DNA from: Lentisphaerae bacterium ADurb.Bin242
Lineage (GTDB): Bacteria; Verrucomicrobiota; Lentisphaeria; Victivallales; UBA1829
Reading direction: 5' to 3'
DNA length: 64,000 nt
NCBI GenBank assembly: GCA_002069785.1
Contig: MWCA01000016.1
Location: 1-64,000, forward strand
In this document: in pieces, positions 15,976-25,029 of the stretch
Layout: each line of letters opens with the position of its first letter
Numbering within the stretch: position 1 is the stretch's first letter
Position numbers and translations under genes: made by a program
Notes under the pieces: model-generated
Seen by the model: the letters and a program-made list of their open reading frames with translations, nothing else
Database searches by the model: none
What the model was told of the DNA's origin: nothing

Positions 15976-18456
15976 TTACTCTCCTTTCCCTAGAAACTTC
16001 ATGATGCCGAACATTCCTATGTTATGATTGTTTCCGAGCGTCATGGAGGTCCCGCTGTACTCCTTCGGAATGGATTTTTTATTGCGGACCAGATTGAGAA
16101 GCCAGGAGTCATAGGCGGCTGGCGTTTTTACCTTCAGGTCCTCGTAGGGAATGAAGAATTCAACTCTCCAGGAATCACCGTCTTTTTTCACCACGGATTT
16201 GAAACCGGGAGATTTCCAGTGGCTGTTGTAGGGCTTTTCGACCGGAACATATTCCTTGGTTCCGAAATGGAGATTTCCAACCGGATCGAGTGCATAGTGA
16301 TACAGATTGGCCCCTTTGAGCGACGGCGAAAGGAGAATCTCCAGGCTGTCGTTGTCCCAGACGGATTTTTTCGGATCCGCCAGCGGAACATGTTTCATCT
16401 CCGCCAGGCCGTAGATTCCCTGTTTGTCCCATGCCAGTTTCAGGATTGCGGGAAACTTCGGCTTGTCGTTCGTTCCGCCCGGATCGCGGAGCGGCAGGGC
16501 TCTGATCTTTGCCCAGACGGCCTCGTCCGCATGGCCGTCCACGGTGATTTTTTCCGAGGCCAGAAGCTGGTGCACGCCGTAAACAGGACGTTCGTATGCC
16601 ATGCGGTTGCGCATGGCTTCGATCGCCTTCGGCCAGGGAGTCGCAAACAGCCGGAAACGTTTCATTTCGACGGAATCCGGCGGAAGCGATTTTTCCGCCT
16701 GCTTCAAAAGTGCCTCCAACCGATTCAGGACGGGTGCGGGATAGAGCGCATTGCGTTCCTTGCCGGGGACATAATATGTAAGATAGCTTTCCAGCAGAAG
16801 ATCGTAGAATTCTTTCAGGTACGGTCCCGCTTTCCCGTAAAAAGGCGTCCAGTGTTCATCCATTGCCGCCTGAATATTGAAAGCGGGATTCCACATGCTG
16901 CGGACCGCGGCATAGTTGGAATAATAGTACCACCATTCCAGCGTGCCGTACTGATCCAGAAACAGATCATTGTCGCCGAGATATTTCCCCAGCAGTTTGG
17001 CGACGTCGCCCGCCATGGACGGCGCAATGGCGCGCGCAAACTGGAACCGGGGAACGTTGTAGAGCCAGAGGGAAGCAACCGGACGTCCCTGCTGCGCCTC
17101 GGACCATTCTTTCACCAGCTTCAGCCATTTTGCGGCGATTTCCGGGTTGCGGATCTTATCCATGCCATAGAAGCACACGCGGAGTTCGATGTTGTCCGGC
17201 AGTTTCCATTTCGGATTCAGCGGGGCCTGCGTATAGTTGGAATACGGCAGCAGGATCAGTTTTTTGTCCGGAAATTCTTTTTTTACCCGTTCTCCGAGAT
17301 ACTGGTAAAAACGTCCGTAAATATCACTGTAGACATCCCCCCGTTTGATATTTTCTTCTGTAATGAGTTTTTCCCGGACAACGGTCGGGTTGTTGATCAT
17401 GTCGGGAAGCGGAACGTCCGAATCGCATTGCCCGAAAGGAATGTAGAAACGGTTCAGCTGTTCCCATCCGTCGTTTTCCCTGCCGCCGGAGGCATAATAT
17501 TTTTTGAGGGACTCCACCAGGAGATCGGCAAACCGGAGGTTGGTTACATCGTAATAGTTGCCGATGTGCTGTTGGGAATTGTAGTATAGATTCCCATTCG
17601 GAGCCTTGTAGAAGATCAGCTCTTTTTTGTCCGGATAGGACTTAAGGAACCGTTCCGGGCGCGGATTGTGTCCGGCCCAGAATGGAGTGGCCTTTACCAT
17701 GCGCCAGCGTTCGAAAAAAGGAACGGCGTCCGGGTAAACCGTGCCCTTCCGGTAAGGGCCGAAGATGGGTTCCCATGTCTTCCGGAGGTCGCCCATGGAC
17801 CAGGTAATCCAGCACGGATCGCGGGTCAGGAAACGCGGGGAGTCCGTATAGTCGACCGGCTGTATGGATAAAGAGTCGGTCTTGGGCCAAAGCGACCCGA
17901 GTTCTCCGGGGTAGAAAAAGCGGCATCCGAGGAAACGTTCCGCGAAGTCGTAGGCGCCCCAGAGGGTTCCGCGGAGAGCGCCGCTGTCCTTGGGATAGTT
18001 TTCGATCAAAGAGGAATCGTTTCCAACAATGGCGAGCCCGTCCGGAAATGTTTTGATCTCATACCCCTGATTCGGCATCGAGAGGGCGTCCAGCCCGAGT
18101 TTTTTCGTCAGGGCGCTTTCCCCGACCCAAATCCGGAGGGGGTAACTTTTGGTTTTTTCGAGTTCGGCGACATCGAAAACTTCCGGTTTTTTCCCGGTGC
18201 ATTTCTCAAAGGCTTCCTGCAGAAGTTCCACTGCCGGCGCAATGGATTTCTCTTCGCGCCAGCGTCTCTGTTTTTCCGCGTTTTTGTCCGTGATGATGGC
18301 AAAACGCAATTCGCCTTTCTCGACCAGGCCGAGCGCTTCGTGCCGGGGCGCTTCTTTGAACCGGACCGGCACCAGAGCCGGATTTTTGACGTCGTAGGCG
18401 CTTGCGATGAATGCCAACGCCGCCAGCATTGCCGAAAAGATCATTTTCCTTTTCAT
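15976..18456 (-). CDS. Secreted DUF4838 protein with C-terminal CBM9-like domain, 826 aa
   Basis: A signal peptide (MKRKMIFSAMLAALAFIASA) is followed by an alpha/beta domain like the N-terminal domain of GH20/GH67 enzymes (residues 50-190), ending in the recurrent GTLWGAYDFAERFLG...RFFYPGELG block. Residues 200-590 form the DUF4838 TIM-barrel-like region. Residues 630-826 (KITVDGHADEAVW, DNDSLEILLSP, WRVEFFIPYEDL) match the family 9-like carbohydrate-binding fold. DUF4838 proteins are common in polysaccharide loci but their reaction is not established. The CxxC pair found in the other two DUF4838 proteins of this window is missing here. It is co-transcribed with the pseudopilin gene just upstream. 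Confidence 0.85.
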   Translation of the reverse strand: MKRKMIFSAMLAALAFIASAYDVKNPALVPVRFKEAPRHEALGLVEKGELRFAIITDKNAEKQRRWREEKSIAPAVELLQEAFEKCTGKKPEVFDVAELEKTKSYPLRIWVGESALTKKLGLDALSMPNQGYEIKTFPDGLAIVGNDSSLIENYPKDSGALRGTLWGAYDFAERFLGCRFFYPGELGSLWPKTDSLSIQPVDYTDSPRFLTRDPCWITWSMGDLRKTWEPIFGPYRKGTVYPDAVPFFERWRMVKATPFWAGHNPRPERFLKSYPDKKELIFYKAPNGNLYYNSQQHIGNYYDVTNLRFADLLVESLKKYYASGGRENDGWEQLNRFYIPFGQCDSDVPLPDMINNPTVVREKLITEENIKRGDVYSDIYGRFYQYLGERVKKEFPDKKLILLPYSNYTQAPLNPKWKLPDNIELRVCFYGMDKIRNPEIAAKWLKLVKEWSEAQQGRPVASLWLYNVPRFQFARAIAPSMAGDVAKLLGKYLGDNDLFLDQYGTLEWWYYYSNYAAVRSMWNPAFNIQAAMDEHWTPFYGKAGPYLKEFYDLLLESYLTYYVPGKERNALYPAPVLNRLEALLKQAEKSLPPDSVEMKRFRLFATPWPKAIEAMRNRMAYERPVYGVHQLLASEKITVDGHADEAVWAKIRALPLRDPGGTNDKPKFPAILKLAWDKQGIYGLAEMKHVPLADPKKSVWDNDSLEILLSPSLKGANLYHYALDPVGNLHFGTKEYVPVEKPYNSHWKSPGFKSVVKKDGDSWRVEFFIPYEDLKVKTPAAYDSWLLNLVRNKKSIPKEYSGTSMTLGNNHNIGMFGIMKFLGKGE

Positions 18457-18492
18457 GTGTTCTCCCTATGGAAAGTTTGATAACGAAATTGT

Positions 18493-19257
18493 TCAGAATC
18501 CTCGGAATGTGCTCCCGTCGGCACTGGTCGGACGCCCCAGAATGAACCAGGTGGCGCGCAGGGTGGTCGAGGAGGCCCCGCTGTAAAATTCTTTGCATGG
18601 AATTTCCGTTCCTTTCCTGGATTCAAAATGCCCGTCCAGGAAAGTGTACCCGCCTCGGGCCTGATGGCGGAACATCGGCGCCGTTGCGCCCGGCGGGGCT
18701 TCATCCGCAGCCCCCAATTCCCTGCTGCTGCTCTCCCCCATCCAGAAGGTTTTGGACGGGCGCCTGAAATTGTCCAGTTTCCAGCGTTGTCCCGGAGTCC
18801 AGCCGGTCGGCATGTTCTGAATCCCCACATAGTTGTATCCGTAACTGGTTCTTGCATAACGGTTCGTATCGTAAAACGACGCATCGGACGGACAGCGGAA
18901 CAGGGAATTGCTCCTTTTCAGGGGGAGATTGGCATATCCGAAATAGGATTCCTTTGGAAGCTTGTAGTCCCGCGCATAATAATCAAACCAGTAGGCTGTT
19001 TGGCCCCCTGGAGTTGGATAACCATCCGCGGGCGGATACCCGCCGTAATCTCCGGCATATTGCATGAATGACTGTGTGATTTGCCGGAGATTGTTGGTGC
19101 AAGCGGCTGCCTGCGCCATATTTCGGGCCTTGTTCAACGCCGGGAGAAGCATTCCCGCCAGAACAGCGATGATCGCAATCACGACCAACAGTTCTATCAG
19201 TGTAAACAGCAGGACTGTTGCATTTCCTTTGAATAAGGCATTTTGATTCGGATTCAT
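18493..19257 (-). CDS. Pseudopilin-like protein (prepilin N-terminus, H-x9-DG), 254 aa
   Basis: The N-terminus carries the type IV/II pilin signature FTLIELLVVIAIIAVLAGML at residues 18-37, with the conserved Glu5 of the mature protein. The residue before the Phe is Leu rather than the Gly that prepilin peptidase normally needs. The C-terminal globular part contains HQARGGYTFLDGH, the H-x9-DG motif of DUF1559-like proteins. AGGAGG stands 6 bases before the ATG. No pilus or type II secretion genes are nearby. The gene sits between the GntR regulator and a DUF4838 gene, an arrangement repeated elsewhere in the window. Confidence 0.88.
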   Translation of the reverse strand: MNPNQNALFKGNATVLLFTLIELLVVIAIIAVLAGMLLPALNKARNMAQAAACTNNLRQITQSFMQYAGDYGGYPPADGYPTPGGQTAYWFDYYARDYKLPKESYFGYANLPLKRSNSLFRCPSDASFYDTNRYARTSYGYNYVGIQNMPTGWTPGQRWKLDNFRRPSKTFWMGESSSRELGAADEAPPGATAPMFRHQARGGYTFLDGHFESRKGTEIPCKEFYSGASSTTLRATWFILGRPTSADGSTFRGF

Positions 19258-19305
19258 CTCGAACCTCCTTTTTTTAGGTTGACTTCAACTCCACGTGAGT
19301 AAGAT

Positions 19306-20460
19306 TCAATAGTAATTTTCAGTCTTGTGGGGAGAAATGTCTTCTGCCAACCCCTCCGGATTGCCGGCTCCCTTGCGGCTGGACTCCCGTTCCACAAAGA
19401 AAGGTTGCTGAACCAGTATTTCCGGAGTGAAATATTCATTCAGGAAACAGCGGACGAAACACCGGCCCAGCTCAATCCGGGAGAATTGAAACGCGGAAAC
19501 CGGAAAATTCTGCCCCGTCATCCGCGAGTAGTCCTCCACCGCGACAATCGAAACATCTTCCGGAACCCGGAGGTCCAGTTCCTCCAGAAGCTCCATCAGC
19601 GTCATCGCAATATCGCCGTTGTTGAGAATAATGCTGTCGGCATGAGCCTCAAAAAAGGCGCGTTCCAGGTATGGAATCAGGTAATTCCGGAGATTTCTTC
19701 TTTGTTGTTTCGGATCGTCGCAGATTCCATATCCGTATTCATACGGGACAAAGAGCCGGGGGTCAAACTCCGTTTTGTCCTGCTTGAGTTCATCGAAATA
19801 AGCTATGGCTTCCAGGCGGCTCTGCTGGAAAATGAGGGTTCGTTTTCGTCCAAGCTTCCGGAGATAGCGGTGGGCGAGACGCGTTATTTCCGGAAAATCG
19901 ACCACAAACCGTTTCCAGTTTTGAACGTAAGGAAGAATCTTCCCCAGATTGTCGCTGTTGCAGTTGTCGAGATAGGCTAAGTTGCAGCGTATGTCGGCCA
20001 GGATCGGAAGAATCGGACGCCACCACTCCAGGCCGGGAAGAATCACGCAGTCTTTTCTGGATAAAGATTGAAAAATCTTGAAATTCATGTGTTCCGGTTT
20101 GTGGTCGCATGTGCTCATGATGGTTTCCACCCGGATTCCATGCTGATCGGCTTCGGAAATAATCCCGTGCATGATCCGGCGGAGCGACCAGCTGAGAGTG
20201 CCGGGCCCCGGCAGGATGACTTTGATGGAGGTACACTCGGGCTTGGGGGAACAGATGATCGTACCTTTTCCGCGGATCCGCCGGATGAGCTTTTGTTTCT
20301 CCAGTTCATCCAGGGCAGTACGGACGGTGCCGCGGGAAAGCTGATTGGTTGCGGCAAGCTCCACTTCGTGCGGAAGAATCATCTCCGGCAGCAGTTCGCC
20401 GGAGTGAATGGCGTCCCGCAGTTTTTTGGCAAGCATCTGGCTTTTGACCGCCTGTCTCAT
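19306..20460 (-). CDS. GntR-family regulator with LacI-type sensor domain, 384 aa
   Basis: Residues 1-75 are a GntR winged helix (LRDAIHSGELLPEMILPHEVELA, SRGTVRTALDELEKQKLIRRI, GKGTI). Residues 85-370 are a periplasmic-binding-protein-like sugar sensor (AraR-type architecture; VSIVAVEDYSRMT). The start at 20460 is chosen because AAGGAG lies 9 bases upstream; the ATG at 20469 touches that site. It heads the minus-strand cluster pseudopilin, DUF4838, secreted unknown and GH20-like protein, and likely represses it in the absence of a sugar. Confidence 0.9.
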   Translation of the reverse strand: MRQAVKSQMLAKKLRDAIHSGELLPEMILPHEVELAATNQLSRGTVRTALDELEKQKLIRRIRGKGTIICSPKPECTSIKVILPGPGTLSWSLRRIMHGIISEADQHGIRVETIMSTCDHKPEHMNFKIFQSLSRKDCVILPGLEWWRPILPILADIRCNLAYLDNCNSDNLGKILPYVQNWKRFVVDFPEITRLAHRYLRKLGRKRTLIFQQSRLEAIAYFDELKQDKTEFDPRLFVPYEYGYGICDDPKQQRRNLRNYLIPYLERAFFEAHADSIILNNGDIAMTLMELLEELDLRVPEDVSIVAVEDYSRMTGQNFPVSAFQFSRIELGRCFVRCFLNEYFTPEILVQQPFFVERESSRKGAGNPEGLAEDISPHKTENYY

Positions 20461-20486
20461 GAAAAGCATCTCCTTGCTTTCCTTTA

Positions 20487-20514
20487 ATTATAAACATGAA
20501 AAGAAAATAATCAA
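20487..20514 (-). promoter_or_regulatory. Promoter upstream of the GntR regulator
   Basis: On the minus strand TTGATT (20514-20509), a 16-base spacer and TATAAT (20492-20487) precede the GntR start by about 27 bases. An AT-rich TTAATTGGTCTTAATT segment at 20528-20543 just upstream is a possible regulator site. Confidence 0.5.
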
Positions 20515-20749
20515 TGATTTTTCAATTTTAATTGGTCTTAATTTTATTCAGGTATATTTATGAAAACAACAGCAGGTATATTGTGTAAGGTTTATGACGA
20601 CTTCGTTTTCCGGTGAAATACACAGGAACGGCATGGAGAATCTCCGGGAAAACATTTCATTGGCGCTTGAAAGAATATGATTTGCGCTTTAACTTAAAAA
20701 ACGATCGTATGGATGAATAAAACAAGCCATGCTCGGAGATGGAGGTAAA

Positions 20750-22117
20750 ATGCCTGCTTTAAAGAAGGACGGGACGGCAGTCCCCGGAAACTATTTGCAC
20801 CTGGATTTGAAGGGAACGATTCCCGGTTACGCCCGGATGCTTGAATTCCTGCGTTTCTTCAAGAAGTGCGGATATGACGGGATCGTGTGGGAGTATGAAG
20901 ACCGCTTGCCGTGGCGCAGCTGGAAAGGAAACTGGCGGGGAGGATTCGACATGCGGATATGGGAGGATTGCCGTACACTGGACCTCGAAGTGATTCCGCT
21001 GATACAAACGCTGGGACATCTCGAATGGCTTCTGAAGCACGATGAATACAGCGGACTGAGGGAAAACGGTTTGATCAGTGAACTCTGTCCGCTGCATCCG
21101 GAAGGGATGGGACATTTGAAAAGATGGCTGAACGAGGTGGCGGAGCTTCATCCGGAGAGTCGGTTTATCCATCTGGGACTGGATGAAACATGGTTTCTCG
21201 GCAGTTGCGAAAAATGCCGCCGGCATGATAAAATGCAATTGTACCTGAATCACGCAAAAGAGCTGTGCGAATATGTATTGTCCCTGAATTTGCGGCCCAT
21301 GCTCTGGGGAGACATGTTCTGGAGGGAACAGCGATTGTCGCTGGCTCGGGAGCTGCCGCCGGGCACGGTTCTGGTCGATTGGCAGTACGGCGGGGAGCCT
21401 CCGTATGACACCACCCTGGAATTGCAACGCAGCGGACACACGGTGATGGGGGCATCGGCGGCGATGTGCAGCTGGTGGGAACATGCGGGGCAAATGCAAG
21501 GTCCCCCGGGCGACCGCATCCGGAATGTCACCGGCTGGAAACGCCGGGGCGACGCCAACGGCATGGGAATCATTCACACGACCTGGGGACGCGGCAACAG
21601 TCTGATGAATATTTATGGCCCCTGGCATGGGGCGGTTCCCGCATTCATAGCCGGCGGCAGGCCGGAACGCTGGGAGACGCATCCGTGGAACCGTTTTATG
21701 AAAAGGATTACCCGTGTCATGGAACGCGGTATACCCCAGGAACTGGAGGCCGCGGCGACGGCGGTGCTGGAGATGGAAACGGCGGATGAAATAGAGGCGC
21801 AAAGCCGCTTGTGGTGGCATCTGGCGCTGCGGTATCATTCGATCCGGAAAGATTTTACCCTGCGTTGCGATACCCGACGTTCCCGGCGCAAGGTGATGGC
21901 TTTTACCGGGCATGACGAGGCGATGTACCGACGGCATTGCATTGAGCCGTCTCGTTCTCGCATGCACGCAGCGGTCCGGTGGGAAGAAGAAGCCAGGCAG
22001 TTCTGGCGCGACAACGAACTGTCGGATGAAACAGAATTTTTCGCCACTCATAGCGACATTGTCAAGGCGGAGATGGAGCGTTATCTGGAGAATCCGGACA
22101 TCCGGGTTGACCTATAG
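20750..22117 (+). CDS. GH20-like glycoside hydrolase, compact and cytoplasmic, 455 aa
   Basis: This is a barrel of the beta-hexosaminidase type with HLGLDE at 141-146 (Asp145-Glu146 as the catalytic pair), QTLGH at 86-90 and a CEKC pair at 153-156, the same layout as the protein at 13093-14979. GGAGG four bases before the ATG at 20750 supports this start over the ATG at 20729. No signal peptide is seen. It is divergent from the GntR regulator, with nearly 290 bases of AT-rich regulatory DNA between, and convergent with the seven-gene operon. Substrate not determinable from sequence alone. Confidence 0.8.
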   Translation: MPALKKDGTAVPGNYLHLDLKGTIPGYARMLEFLRFFKKCGYDGIVWEYEDRLPWRSWKGNWRGGFDMRIWEDCRTLDLEVIPLIQTLGHLEWLLKHDEYSGLRENGLISELCPLHPEGMGHLKRWLNEVAELHPESRFIHLGLDETWFLGSCEKCRRHDKMQLYLNHAKELCEYVLSLNLRPMLWGDMFWREQRLSLARELPPGTVLVDWQYGGEPPYDTTLELQRSGHTVMGASAAMCSWWEHAGQMQGPPGDRIRNVTGWKRRGDANGMGIIHTTWGRGNSLMNIYGPWHGAVPAFIAGGRPERWETHPWNRFMKRITRVMERGIPQELEAAATAVLEMETADEIEAQSRLWWHLALRYHSIRKDFTLRCDTRRSRRKVMAFTGHDEAMYRRHCIEPSRSRMHAAVRWEEEARQFWRDNELSDETEFFATHSDIVKAEMERYLENPDIRVDL

Positions 22118-22139
22118 GAAAATTCACAGGAACGCACGG

Positions 22140-22892
22140 TCACAGGTGCATTCCGCCGTCGACGGTGATGTCTTCGCCGGTGATGTAGCTTCCGGCGTCC
22201 GAAGCGAGCAGCAGAATGAGTCCGGCGCAGTCCTCCGCCGTGCCGAAGCGTCCGGCCGGAACGAGTTTCCGGATCTCTCCGGCGGTCTCCGCATCCGAAA
22301 GGACGGCTTTATTGCGGTCCGTGGCGATCACGCCCGGAGCGATGTTGTTGGCCGTAATTCCGAACTTCGCGTTGGCGCGGGCAAGCCCGAGAATGAGGTT
22401 TGCCTGCGCGGCCTTGGTCCCGGCGTAAATACAGAGCCGCGGGGAGGGCCGGTGCTGGTTGACACTCCCCAGCGCGATGATCCGTCCGAAGCGCCGTTCC
22501 CGCATCCCCGGCAGGAACGCTTTGATGAGTTCAAAGGAAGAGAGGAGGTTCGTCCGGTATTCCCGTTCGAACTCCTCCGTGTCGAACTCTTCCACGGTCA
22601 TGTAGGTCTGTATGGAAGCGTTCAGGACCAGAATGTCAACATGCCCGACGGCGGCGGTCAGTTTTTTCAACCCTTCCGCAAGGGAAATATCGGCGTCGGT
22701 TGCTTCACACGAAAAACCTTTTTCACGGGCTTCCGCGAGGGCGGCGTCCAGCTTCGGAGACGGCTTGCTGGCATGAAAGATCACATGCACCCCGGCCTCG
22801 GCCAGCGTCATGGCGGCCGCATAGCCGATTCCCCGGCTGGAGCCGGTCACCAGCGCACGTTTTCCCTGAAGATTGAAAAGTTTCTGCAGCAT
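22140..22892 (-). CDS. Short-chain dehydrogenase/reductase, 250 aa
   Basis: A classical SDR with TGSSRGIG at 16-23, the NAS segment at 91-93, catalytic Ser143, Tyr156 and Lys160 (YAGTK), and the ITGEDITVDGG ending. No acidic residue follows the second strand in the usual position (FHASKPSP), which fits NADP use. It is the last gene of the IclR-led operon, 15 bases after the GH10 gene, with AAGGAAGGGG before the ATG. It probably reduces or oxidises a keto-sugar acid in the pathway started by the dehydratase. Confidence 0.92.
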   Translation of the reverse strand: MLQKLFNLQGKRALVTGSSRGIGYAAAMTLAEAGVHVIFHASKPSPKLDAALAEAREKGFSCEATDADISLAEGLKKLTAAVGHVDILVLNASIQTYMTVEEFDTEEFEREYRTNLLSSFELIKAFLPGMRERRFGRIIALGSVNQHRPSPRLCIYAGTKAAQANLILGLARANAKFGITANNIAPGVIATDRNKAVLSDAETAGEIRKLVPAGRFGTAEDCAGLILLLASDAGSYITGEDITVDGGMHL

Positions 22893-22907
22893 GTTCCCCT
22901 TCCTTTC

Positions 22908-24242
22908 TTATAGGGAGATGCGTTCCTCGTTGTAACTGTGTTTGGAGAGGGACGTCTTCCGTTTGAGTTTCGTGCGTCCGGCGGTGATTTCCAGATCGTA
23001 ATCGCCGTAGAAACCGTTCCAGTCGGCCACTCCGTTTTCATCGGTGGCGACGGTGCATTCCGTATGCCATTCGTGATTGACGAGACGGTCGAGCATCCGG
23101 TAGGCGGGCTTTTCTTCCATGTCCTTGCCGACAAGTCCGGCGTCGTAGTCGCTTTCCGATCCGTAGGCCGTTTTGTCGCAGAGGTTCCACCAGACGATCG
23201 ATTCCATTTTTTCCTGGCTGAACCAGATCCGGAAGAAATGCCAGAGCAGTTTCGCCTGGAATTCCTCGGCGGCTTTGCGCGGGAGCTCCGGATAGGTCGG
23301 CAGGGAGATTTCCGTGATGTGGATCGGAATCCCGAGCCGGGCATACTGGTCGAGCACATTGAACTGATGAACGGGGTCGAAGTAGAAATGCCCCCCTTTT
23401 CCAACGCCCATGTCTTCGAGCTTTCCGTACATGTGGAACTGGATGCCGATTCCGCCGAGACGCGCGCCGCGGTCGAGCAGACTTCTGCAGAGCAGATACA
23501 TCGGCGAATTGTCGTAGTGGAACGGCTGGAAGGCGATGTGGTTGCCGTCGTTGTAGCAGAGTTCGGTATAGTTCGGAAAATATTTTTCCGCGAGCTTGAA
23601 CACCTGATACACATAGTCCTGCGGGACGACGGACCACGGGATGGTTTTGTGGAACCAGCGCGGATAGGAGAACGCCTCGTTCACGGCGTCCCAGAGCGTG
23701 ACTTTTCCGCCGTAGCGTTCCGCCAGCTGTTCGATGCGTTTTTCCAGGAGGATCATCAGCTCCTTCGAGTTTTTCGGGAGCCAGGCCGGGACAAAGTTGT
23801 CGCAGAAGAGCCAGTGTCCCTTCGGGCGGATGCCGTTTTCGAGGCACCAGTCCACGGCAAGGTCGGTCGGCGGACGGCGCGCGATCGGGGGAACGTTCCG
23901 GCTGTAGCGGAACTTTCCGGGCTGCGGTTCAAGCGTGTCCCAGTAGAACGGAACGGTGGCGATGTTGAAGACTTTTTTGAACAGGGCTTCATACGCGTCG
24001 TTCTGTTCTTTCGCCGGAAAGTCGCGGAGCTTGAAAAGATTGCTTCCGAACAGGAACTCATGCTTCGTCTGCTTGAATTTGAGCCTGGCGTTCCGGACCG
24101 GTTTGCCCTCGGCGTCGGAGAGGACGAAGCGTCCCCAGCCTTTGCGGTGGCGCCGGATGTCGAGCTCGATGCGCTCCTCGATTCCGCCACGGGGATGATC
24201 CATGTCGCGCGTGACCGAATCCATCCGTTCTTTCGGGTTCAT
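22908..24242 (-). CDS. GH10-family xylanase-like hydrolase, intracellular, 444 aa
   Basis: The (beta/alpha)8 barrel of GH10 carries both catalytic glutamates: WDAVNEA (Glu189, acid/base) and IHITEIS (Glu311, nucleophile). A small beta domain at residues 25-65 precedes it. No signal peptide is present, so it should act on imported oligosaccharides (for example short xylo- or gluco-oligosaccharides) rather than on polymer. It is about 40 per cent similar by eye to the second GH10 in the same operon, pointing to an old duplication. It lies 15 bases from each neighbour. Confidence 0.88.
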   Translation of the reverse strand: MNPKERMDSVTRDMDHPRGGIEERIELDIRRHRKGWGRFVLSDAEGKPVRNARLKFKQTKHEFLFGSNLFKLRDFPAKEQNDAYEALFKKVFNIATVPFYWDTLEPQPGKFRYSRNVPPIARRPPTDLAVDWCLENGIRPKGHWLFCDNFVPAWLPKNSKELMILLEKRIEQLAERYGGKVTLWDAVNEAFSYPRWFHKTIPWSVVPQDYVYQVFKLAEKYFPNYTELCYNDGNHIAFQPFHYDNSPMYLLCRSLLDRGARLGGIGIQFHMYGKLEDMGVGKGGHFYFDPVHQFNVLDQYARLGIPIHITEISLPTYPELPRKAAEEFQAKLLWHFFRIWFSQEKMESIVWWNLCDKTAYGSESDYDAGLVGKDMEEKPAYRMLDRLVNHEWHTECTVATDENGVADWNGFYGDYDLEITAGRTKLKRKTSLSKHSYNEERISL

Positions 24243-24257
24243 TTTCGGACTCTCCTG

Positions 24258-25013
24258 TTAAAAATAGCCGCCTTTTTCGATGATCTGCGAAATGGTGTCG
24301 CCCTGGCGCACCCACGAAAAGATGTCCACCTCGTTGCGCTCGATTCCTTCGGCGCGGAGCAGGACGTCATAAGCGATTTCGCGGGGGATGCACAGCACGC
24401 CGTCGATGTCGCCGAAAATGATGTCGCCGGGGCGGACCGTGACCTTGCCGATCTTGACGGGCACCTGATAATGGGTGATCATGCAGCGTCCGAGCGAACC
24501 GTTGCTGGTGCGGTATTTGTAGAAGACCGGGAATTTCTGTTCCAGAATCTGCTTGGTGTCGCGGATGCCGCCCGCGATCACGGCGCCGCGGATTTTCTTG
24601 GAGATGGCGGTGGCGGTCATGACGCCGCCCCAGAGGGAGGCTTCGGTGTCCTCGGAGGTATCCCAGACCACGACGCCCTCGGGCTTCATTTCGTCGAGCA
24701 TCTGGGCGCGGAAGGTCATTTCGCCCTCGATCATTACATTGGGTGCGCTTTTGACCGTGAACGCTTCGCCGCAGACCACCATTTCGTCGCGGAGCGGCAT
24801 GATGGAGGAGGGAAGGTTCTGGTTCAGGAGGCACAGTTCGCGCAGAACGTCGTTGATGCACCCGGTATAGAGTTTTTCATAACGTTCGCACAGTTCCCGG
24901 ACCGGAATGGGAATTTCGTTGGCCGGAATGTGCTGACGGGTGGCGATGAGACGGTCCAGCTTCATGAGGCCGGCTTCCTTCGCGCGGGTTTTCATGTCTT
25001 GGAGAGAGGGCAT
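24258..25013 (-). CDS. RraA-family aldolase/decarboxylase-like protein, 251 aa
   Basis: The start MPSLQDMK at 25013 has AAAGGA seven bases upstream; the open frame beyond it overlaps the next gene. It contains AGGIRDT and GDIIFGDIDGVLCIP, the segments that hold the catalytic Arg-Asp and the metal aspartate in RraA-type 4-hydroxy-4-methyl-2-oxoglutarate aldolases and oxaloacetate decarboxylases. In sugar-acid operons such proteins cleave or decarboxylate 2-keto acids, which fits the dehydratase in this operon. The N-terminal extension of about 45 residues is longer than in minimal RraA. Confidence 0.85.
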   Translation of the reverse strand: MPSLQDMKTRAKEAGLMKLDRLIATRQHIPANEIPIPVRELCERYEKLYTGCINDVLRELCLLNQNLPSSIMPLRDEMVVCGEAFTVKSAPNVMIEGEMTFRAQMLDEMKPEGVVVWDTSEDTEASLWGGVMTATAISKKIRGAVIAGGIRDTKQILEQKFPVFYKYRTSNGSLGRCMITHYQVPVKIGKVTVRPGDIIFGDIDGVLCIPREIAYDVLLRAEGIERNEVDIFSWVRQGDTISQIIEKGGYF

Positions 25014-25029
25014 GGCGGAATCCTTTCTT

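Noticed and set aside
20561..20617. 18-codon frame MKTTAGILCKVYDDFVFR before the GH20-like gene
   Set aside because: Too short, weak ribosome site, and no attenuator-like structure around it.
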